In this document: positions 56,711 to 64,000 of the stretch, piece by piece
Numbering within the stretch: the first letter of the stretch is position 1
Layout: every line of letters begins with the position of its first letter
Source: Molanna angustata
Lineage: Eukaryota > Arthropoda > Insecta > Trichoptera > Molannidae
Reading direction: 5' to 3'
Assembly: GCA_963576475.1 (NCBI GenBank)
Contig: OY754969.1
Location: 23,519,716-23,583,715 of the forward strand
Length of the DNA: 64,000 bases
Translations under genes and position numbers: made by a program
Notes under the pieces: model-generated
Seen by the model: the letters and a program-made list of their open reading frames with translations, nothing else
Databases searched by the model: none
Told to the model about the DNA's origin: nothing

Positions 56711-59700
56711 AACATTGTATATGTACAACAGCAAATAAAAAAGAGTAAAAGAAATCAAAGAAAATACGTATAATACTTAAATACTATTAAAACAACAAAA
56801 AAAAAATATAATTCATAGCAAGAAAAGGGATATGGTAAGGACAGGAGAGGAAATCGGGATCAGGTGATCAAGGATAAATATTCCTTCTTTAGTTCAAATT
56901 AATATATAATAAACACTAAAATAAATATAACTTAAATGTAAGCGTGTATAAATCAATAATTATTTATAAGTATGTATTTCTTGTTATCGATATGTAGTAC
57001 CTATCTTAAATTCATAAATAGATATTTTTTTTCTGATAGGTTCCTTTAATTGCAATATAATTTGATATGCAGACAAAAATGTATATGAAGAAAAGGAAAC
57101 AGATGGATACATAAATAAAAAATCAATTATCAGAGTCTTTTATCATTTGAATTTCAAAGAAGAACAGTCCTTTAATAATGACAGTATTTTCTTGAAAGAA
57201 TAATGATTTTATCGGTAAATACATACTATTAATTAAATAAAATAAACGCAAATAAAAAACAATGTACCTACCTATACTTAAAGGACTTTTGCACTGAGAA
57301 AAGTAAATATAATATTAGGGGCTGCATGTAGGTATATAAAATTACAAACTACATTTTTTTCTAATAATATTTTCCTTTATAAGTACCTAACTGAATTGAT
57401 TCTACAAAACAGATTAATTGATAAAGTGGATTTTTATATATTTATTTTAATAAAATTTTCATCTTGATTTACACGTAGCACCTAAATCAACCAATAGTCA
57501 ATTTATAAACAATGCTTAATTACGATAATTTCATAAGTATTAAAATCGATTAAAAAAAATATTAATTTCAATAACCTTGCGGTTCAAATGTTGTCAGTAA
57601 AAAAACATCGTTTGTAGATGTAGCTAATACCTACATCTGTTACTCCCCCAATTTGAATTCTATTTTGAGGAATTATTGATATTGGTACTAGAATAAAGGC
57701 GGATGCTCTGTGGTAGGGGGGTGATTGTTTTTTTATTTATTATGCAAAGAACCTACTCACTCAACAGAACGACAGTTTGTTTTGGCAATGTGACATTTTA
57801 GGGCAGATGTACTTTTGAAGTGGAGCTTTGAAGAGATGTGCATAATGGACATTTGTTTGAGGTAATTGCGTTATTTCAAATACTTGGATTAATACGACCA
57901 TTGTAAATAGACGCTCCAAATACAATAAGTAGGCACATATTTACATACAAAGAATAAAAAAATCTCAACATGGTAGAAACAAAGATTTTCTAATATGAAA
58001 GTTCAAAATACCACAGCTTAATAAAGACACAAACTAGACTCGTCAGCTCGTACGGATAAGATTATTGGATATTTGACATTATTTGAAACATGTGTCTCGG
58101 ATTTGATTTTCGGTGAAGCTGCAATTTTCGCTATGTGTAAAGTAGTATAAAAGTCTTCAAAATTTAATATTTATATTTTTACAATTAGACTACATAAATT
58201 CATGCAAGCTAAATTGTTAAGTAGGTATTAAATTACATACATATTCATGGTACCTACATCAATGTTCAAAAATATAAAATGTGTAAAAATATTACAAATT
58301 ATCTTCAGTAAGTGAACACTGTATTATTGGCATTGTTCAATTCGATAAAGGATAATAAGCATAAGATATTCTTTGTTCAATTTTTTTGATTTTTTATTAA
58401 AGACATCGTGAAATACTAAATCATTCAAGTAATAATGGTATTTCAAAGAATCTTGGACGACCAACGCTCGATATTAGGAGTACTTCGAAGAATCCAAAGG
58501 TCAAAAGGATAAAAGCACGAAATATTTGATTCGATGTAGGTGTACTGAAAAGCAGAATAACGGAAATTCATTCGATCCTTGTAAATCTTAATGCTGATTT
58601 CATCAAACAACGAAAGGTTATATTAATTAAATATTAAGTATTCAAATGGCTGAAAAATTTTGTGAACAAGGTAGCCATAACATACCATCACGCCCTTTCC
58701 CATTTTGGGGTAGGCAGAGAGAACCCAACGCCAGAGTTCACGTCCATGCATAGTTTCATATACGTGAACAACGTAGCGAAAATAAAAAAATCAACAGTAT
58801 AATAATTCTCGTACCGGACATCTCAAGTACTTTATTTTTATTTACAAAACAAACATATAGTCATATAATATAAACAAATATTGCAATAAATTCAAAACTA
58901 GACTTATCACAGGTTACATAAGAATTGTCGTTTGCTATAGGTACTAAATATTATAGTCAACACTATAACTTAAATTTGAATATGTGTTAAATTTATAGTT
59001 ACCAGTCGAAACTTTTCGATAGATAAATGGATCAGTGTGCGTATATTGAGTTGTTTTATTCAGATCTTCATTTCTAATTATATTGCTCAAGACGAATCCC
59101 GGTATAGGATATCAAAGCTCAGTGGGATAATTGCATCAGAATCCGTGGTTTAGTAGAACTGCTCATTAGATCACATCAGAGCACAATACGGTATCAACCA
59201 ATAAGAATGATAATGAGCGCCATTCGCTATAGATACTTTGGCTGGCAAGAGCCGCCATTAAGATTACACAGAGAGAGGAAGTGGAAGGGACAAAGGGAAG
59301 CAGGGAGGGGAATGGAAGTACTTCCGTTGCCAGGCGAGTGAATAAATTCCCTGTTTAGTGATTAAAAAGTAGGTATCTACTCGATATTTTACTTTAGACT
59401 CATCCAATTCCTACCTACCGTCATGAATTAGGAATATAATAATACATAAATAAATTCTCCCTAATATCGGAAAGAAAATGATTTAACAAAAAAGATTATG
59501 ATAAATTTTAATCTCGTTCGAGCATTTTATAAATATTTTCGCAGTAAATGTGGGTTATGAAAATGAAAAAGTTGGAAAAAATGTTTATCAAGTTGAACTG
59601 TTTGACTTTTCTATATTCGACCGTAATGTAGACATTGTCTTATTTTAATATCAGTGTCTGTTTAATTATCAAAATGCAAAGTACCTATCTAACACATGCG

Positions 59701-60238
59701 TTACTTACCAGGTTATTAACAAATCAATATAAATTATTTTTATCTTAATACAGCAAGAAACAAGTAAGAATATGGTGTCAAATCTTAACCGAAATGTTTG
59801 TAGGGAATGAATTCCAGATTGCGGGAATTGCCCAATTCACAAATTGAAGCAGTACTTACATTATATGCACCTAGTTTATTTGCAGCACTAGACCAGTTGC
59901 AAAGAGAAATGGTCCCATGCGTATAGTAACCGCTATTGCATGCATGTGGGGAGGGTGGTAGGGGATAGACAATGTTCATGAGACAAACGAATTTGTTTGC
60001 AGACAATCTGAAATGTTTTACCGTCGTAAAAGGTACTATGTTCTTGAGGAAAAATACACATTTGAATACAATGAATTTCTGTACATTAGAAAACAATATA
60101 TAAAAAAATGTGATTTGAAACATTCCTGATATTATAAGTTTAACTTCTCAACGGAAAATTATTGGTGGAATTCCATAGAAAATTAATAAATAATTTTGGG
60201 GAATTATATCAACTAGTTTTTAGTTTCACTGATATTAT
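56711..60238. other. No recognisable gene
   Basis: Mostly A+T-rich. A GC-richer, purine-rich part at about 59190-59340 (with AGAGCCGCCATTAAG and GGGAGGGGAATGG) might be conserved non-coding or 5' UTR-like DNA. The 112-codon minus-strand frame at 59785-60123 has no recognised motif. Confidence 0.4.
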
Positions 60239-60240
60239 TT

Positions 60241-60566
60241 TTGACACTCACTTTGTATCGGTAAATGGATGGTGAAGGTATTTTATAATGAATTTTGAGA
60301 CTCACTTTGTATTGGTTAATGGATGGTAAAGGTATTTTGTAATGATTTTTTACACTCACTTTGTATAGGTTAATGGATGGAAAACGTATTTTATTATGAA
60401 TTTTGACACTCACTTTGTATCGGTTAATGGATGGTAAAGGTATTTTGTAATGAATTTCGACACTCAGTTTGTATCGGTAAAAGGATGGTAAAGGTATTTT
60501 GTAATGAATTTTGACACTCACTTTGTATCGGTAAGTGGGTGGTAAAAGTATTTTGTAATGATTTTT
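60241..60566. repeat. 54-bp-period minisatellite, six units
   Basis: The word CTCACTTTGTAT (one copy CTCAGTTTGTAT) starts at 60247, 60301, 60355, 60409, 60463 and 60517, an exact period of 54. Units differ by a few substitutions. Because 54 is divisible by 3, the minus strand reads as an 18-residue protein repeat (SVKIHYKIPLPSINRY-like). Another minus-strand frame is open too, which argues for a non-coding array. Confidence 0.92.
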
Positions 60567-63500
60567 TGTCTAGTTTGATTAGTTTTATTGGAAAGACAAC
60601 TAGCAAATTGAACAGAGCATAGAGATACGAAGATGTTTAAGCTTATAAATATATCAACAAAAAATATACATAGTAGGTACCTATTATAATTCGAATATTC
60701 AATCTCAATAACATTATGGACATCGTTGTTAAAAAGTTTTTAAAATCGTTAAAATCAGCACTAGTTGTATCATGCGATATTAAAATATATAAAAAATTAA
60801 CTAAGATTGAAATAATTGAGAAACGCTGTTGGCGGTGAATGATAAAGCTTCGTGAACACCTTCTAGCTATGTCTTGTCTGATTCAAGTAGACTTTTGGGT
60901 ACCATATATGCCGCCCTCCTTCCTTTCCATTCTGTGATAGTTTCCTTTTCATTTCCTCCGAACACCTAAGCAGCCCCACAGCAGTTCCAAGTTTACTTTC
61001 TAAACTACCACTAAATTTTGCAACTTTTCTACACTTTCACAAATCTTCACTCGTGACCGACCGGCGTTTTGTACCAACAACACATTTTATGAGAAAAACA
61101 AGGATCATGAATATGCCGCAGAATATTTTCTTCGTCTAGTTTTACTTAAAACCTATTTTATCATACGAAAAATTATGCGTAATATTAAAATATCATAGGT
61201 AAACAAACAATTGATTATGTTTCTACATATATTTTTTCCTTGTATTAGGACGAACGTTTCGGCTGACTAAGCCTTTATCAACTGATTGATACAAGATACA
61301 AGAAAAAATACATGTAGAAAATACCTAGTATAAAGGAGTTTTACACATTAAATATCGTCAGTATTGACAATTTAAAGACATTTAAAACATCATTTAGTAT
61401 AGAAGGAGCTAAACTATCAGCTTGAATACTAAATTATGTATATTTCGTCACTACTTATTATAAAATGTTACTAAAAAGGAAAACATAAATATCATAACTT
61501 CTAATGGGTATTGAACCAGATAAAAAAATTGTGTTCATATTTCCCGGTCATTTATCATGGAGTTCTGCGAAGAAATAGTTGAAATAATGAAAAATGCTGA
61601 CATTTTATATTGCATATCTTTTTTAAATAAAGAAAAATACAAAGACCATATAATAATGTAGTATATAAGGTCTTTGGAAAAATAACTTTTTCCAGCTACG
61701 CATAACATTCCTCCGAGTTTTTTTAATAGATTCATTAGTTATAATAATTCAATTAATTAATTTAGCAACAAACAAATAATATGACAATGTTGACATAACG
61801 CAACGGAATGCGATATTTCGCTTCGAATACGGTTTCATTTTGCATTGTTTTCAAACAATATACGAACACTAACGACTTATTTCAATCAAGTTTTCGTCGA
61901 ACAATGGATTGTCACAATTAAGCAGAGATATAACTGGCTATTCATTATAATAGTACGATATTAAGGATGAAATTGTTTTTTTATGGAAATTAAAGTACAC
62001 ATATTGTTCCATTTCATCCGTCTATGGAGTTGATAAAGTTAGCACAGAGTAAATGAAAAATTAAGAACATTCGTCGAGAGGCCTTATCGGGAATTGTATA
62101 TTTCACTGCGATAATATATTTTGTTGTTTTATGCTCTCAGAGAAGACATTCATTGTTTGAGCTGATGAATTATTCAACCAACAAATAAATACACAAAGCT
62201 TATATCTATTATAATTTTCTCGTTTGACCTGGTTACCAAAATATAAGATGATATCTTTTTGCCTTCAATATAAGGTATACGAAACTTCATTATTAACATT
62301 TTTTTGTATTCTTTTTTTAGCGTATATACACACACATTTTAATAAAACATCAGTCTGATTATACTAACAAAATGTTAGGAAAAATCAATAAATAATATAC
62401 ATAAAACTGTTTGTACATCAAAGAGATGGAAAATCTTCTATTTGTTTTGGTTATATATGTATCATCTAATAACAATAGATACACATATTCAATAAGAATA
62501 TGAATTTAAAGAATAAAAGTAGCTTTTAATTTAATATTAAATGATGGCACATAGGTACTTAGAAAAATTATGCATACAATTATTTATATATTCGCATTTA
62601 CAGAAAAAATAGATGATCGTGAATTGAAAATGAAGCGTAAAAGGGAGTAAGTTTAAACACATTTTGAAACTTTTGCCCAAAATATTCATAAGAAAATTCT
62701 GAAAAAAAACAGGAATGGAAAGATAGGGCGAGGTTATCCGTGAATAGGAATGCTTGACCATGTGAACGATATCCTTTCGTTACAGGCTTGAAAAACTGAT
62801 GTACAAGAGGCGAAACTATCGCTTTTATTTGTGCATATTTACGAACCAAATATTATTATGTGTCGTTTCTGAAATACACAACAAAGGTTTACTTTTCGAC
62901 CAATTGGTATTATTTCGTTAACGTTTAATGCACCGCACCGCCTTGTCCGAGAGTTTAGTCAGTAGCTTGTTGAAGCAATCGAGTTCAGCTAACCCATTTA
63001 AAGTTTATGTTCTCGACTCGGAGCCGGCATGCATCAAACGATGGCAAATAATTATTTTCTACCATGAAATTTTGAAAGTTTCAAGCATTAAAGAGTAAAA
63101 CGTCGTCTGAAGCCCGCAAAAGCCCCTGAAATAGTCACCAGCGCCCCGGCAAGCTCTAATGCGGCGGTGGCTTGGTGAATATAAACAAATAGTAGACTTA
63201 GTTAATTAAACTTAAATGTTTTACGGGTTCATGTTTTGTAAATACACAAGACTGTGACTTGTTTTATTATTTCTGAGGAAAAATACAAAATTGGATCCGA
63301 CTACTTATTATAATTAGTTACATAGTTTCATTACTAGAACGGATTTTCAAACAAAAATTATGGTTATTCTAATTAGATAAACTATTTTCTTGAAAAACTG
63401 TGAAGTACGAAATCTCTATATTAACAAATCATCCATGATGTAGGTATAATTATAGTTTCCGTCCAACAGCATGAGCCTTTTACCGACCAAGAAAAAATAC

Positions 63501-64000
63501 ACAAATTTGTTTTCAGATAGCCATAAGTATTCTCATTTTCCTAGGAAGCCCGTACACAACCAAATACGTATACTAAAAACTTAAATTCTACTGCACTTGT
63601 TACTATTTTTGGCACTTATAATGTGTGTCATGCCCACAAGGGAAAAATAATTCTATAGACTCATTTAATAATCAAAATCTGTTTTAAAATAAATGTAATT
63701 GACCTGGTTTAAGTTAAAGAATAAAAATATGATATTTATAAAATATAAAACGTAAAAAAAATAATAGATTTTATAATAATTATATTAAACTATTTCTTTA
63801 ATTTAATTTGCGTTTTTATACACATTTTGTGATACGTATTAGGGTCCTTAATGTTAGCGGGAATGATCATCAAATGAACTTGTTTATGTCTGGAGTTGCG
63901 CTCTCAAATGCGAAATAATTTGACTATCTAGGGAGCAATATCATATGGGATGGCCGTTCGAAGAGAAAAGTATGCAGTCGTATCCACTTATCAAAACTCG
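60567..64000. other. No recognisable gene, one GC-richer islet
   Basis: About 62930-63180 is less A+T-rich and includes CACCGCACCGCCTTG, CTCGGAGCCGGCATGC and AGCGCCCCGGCAAGC, with homeodomain-like TAATTATTT nearby. It could be a conserved regulatory element or an exon with UTR. Other parts show only short motif-free frames (for example 62537-62849, -). The sequence runs off the window end without a visible boundary. Confidence 0.4.

Noticed and set aside
60213..60606. 102-codon and 60-codon minus-strand frames as a repeat-containing protein gene
   Set aside because: They are produced by a 54-bp-period minisatellite. Two frames are open over the same array, and no gene context or signal is present.

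Overview
The window reads as intergenic or intronic DNA from an insect nuclear genome. It is strongly A+T-rich and has no operons and no long cellular open reading frames. It contains a mariner transposase, many non-LTR retrotransposon (LINE) fragments, tRNA-derived SINEs and a local burst of a Helentron-type non-autonomous family. The frequent GTAGGTA/TACCTAC words and the 'GCCATCTAT' repeats recall Lepidoptera, but a hemipteran such as an aphid cannot be excluded from sequence alone. I recognise no host protein-coding gene, rRNA gene or functional tRNA gene.

Layout. 1-10 kb holds a possible hammerhead-like (Penelope-type) remnant, old copies of the dominant repeat (A, B, C), a TTAA-flanked MITE inside copy B, the 3' end of a CR1/L2-group LINE, an RTE-type LINE scrap, and a SINE inserted in copy C. 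10-28 kb is a graveyard of LINE 3' ends from several clades (RTE-like, R1/I-like with a C-terminal Cys/His cluster, jockey/CR1-like), with SINE pieces, a perfect 22-bp hairpin and one further old dominant-repeat copy (D). 28-30.8 kb holds nothing recognisable. 30.9-32.5 kb carries the longest LINE, with an intact reverse-transcriptase domain and a complete 3' tail. 33.1-36.3 kb holds three young copies of the dominant repeat (E, F, G), with F inserted inside E. 37.45-38.13 kb is a TTAA-flanked foldback element with arms of about 310 bp. 39.32-40.60 kb is a full-length mariner of the cecropia/Hsmar1-like group with an uninterrupted 339-codon transposase. 45.25-51.37 kb is a cluster of six young dominant-repeat copies (H inverted and truncated, then I-M complete and head to tail). 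From 51.4 kb to the end there are few recognisable elements: an inverted-repeat hairpin, a LINE tail, a 54-bp-period minisatellite and some GC-richer islets that could be conserved non-coding DNA or exons.

The most informative system is the roughly 1.03-kb dominant family. Each complete copy starts TCCAACTGTCGAT, has an imperfect hairpin at the 5' end, an internal (CTGT/GT)n tract followed by a C-run, a matching inverted ATCGACAGTTGGA near the 3' end, then a small CATGT/ACATG hairpin, and ends in CTAG next to a T. It makes no target-site duplication. This is the architecture of Helentron-associated non-autonomous elements (HINEs, of which Drosophila DINE-1 is the known example). One copy inserted in a sister copy gives a direct filled/empty-site comparison showing precise insertion between two T residues. 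Private variants link copies E with F and H with K, so the cluster grew largely by local re-insertion. No element here encodes the Rep/helicase these copies would need; that must come from elsewhere.
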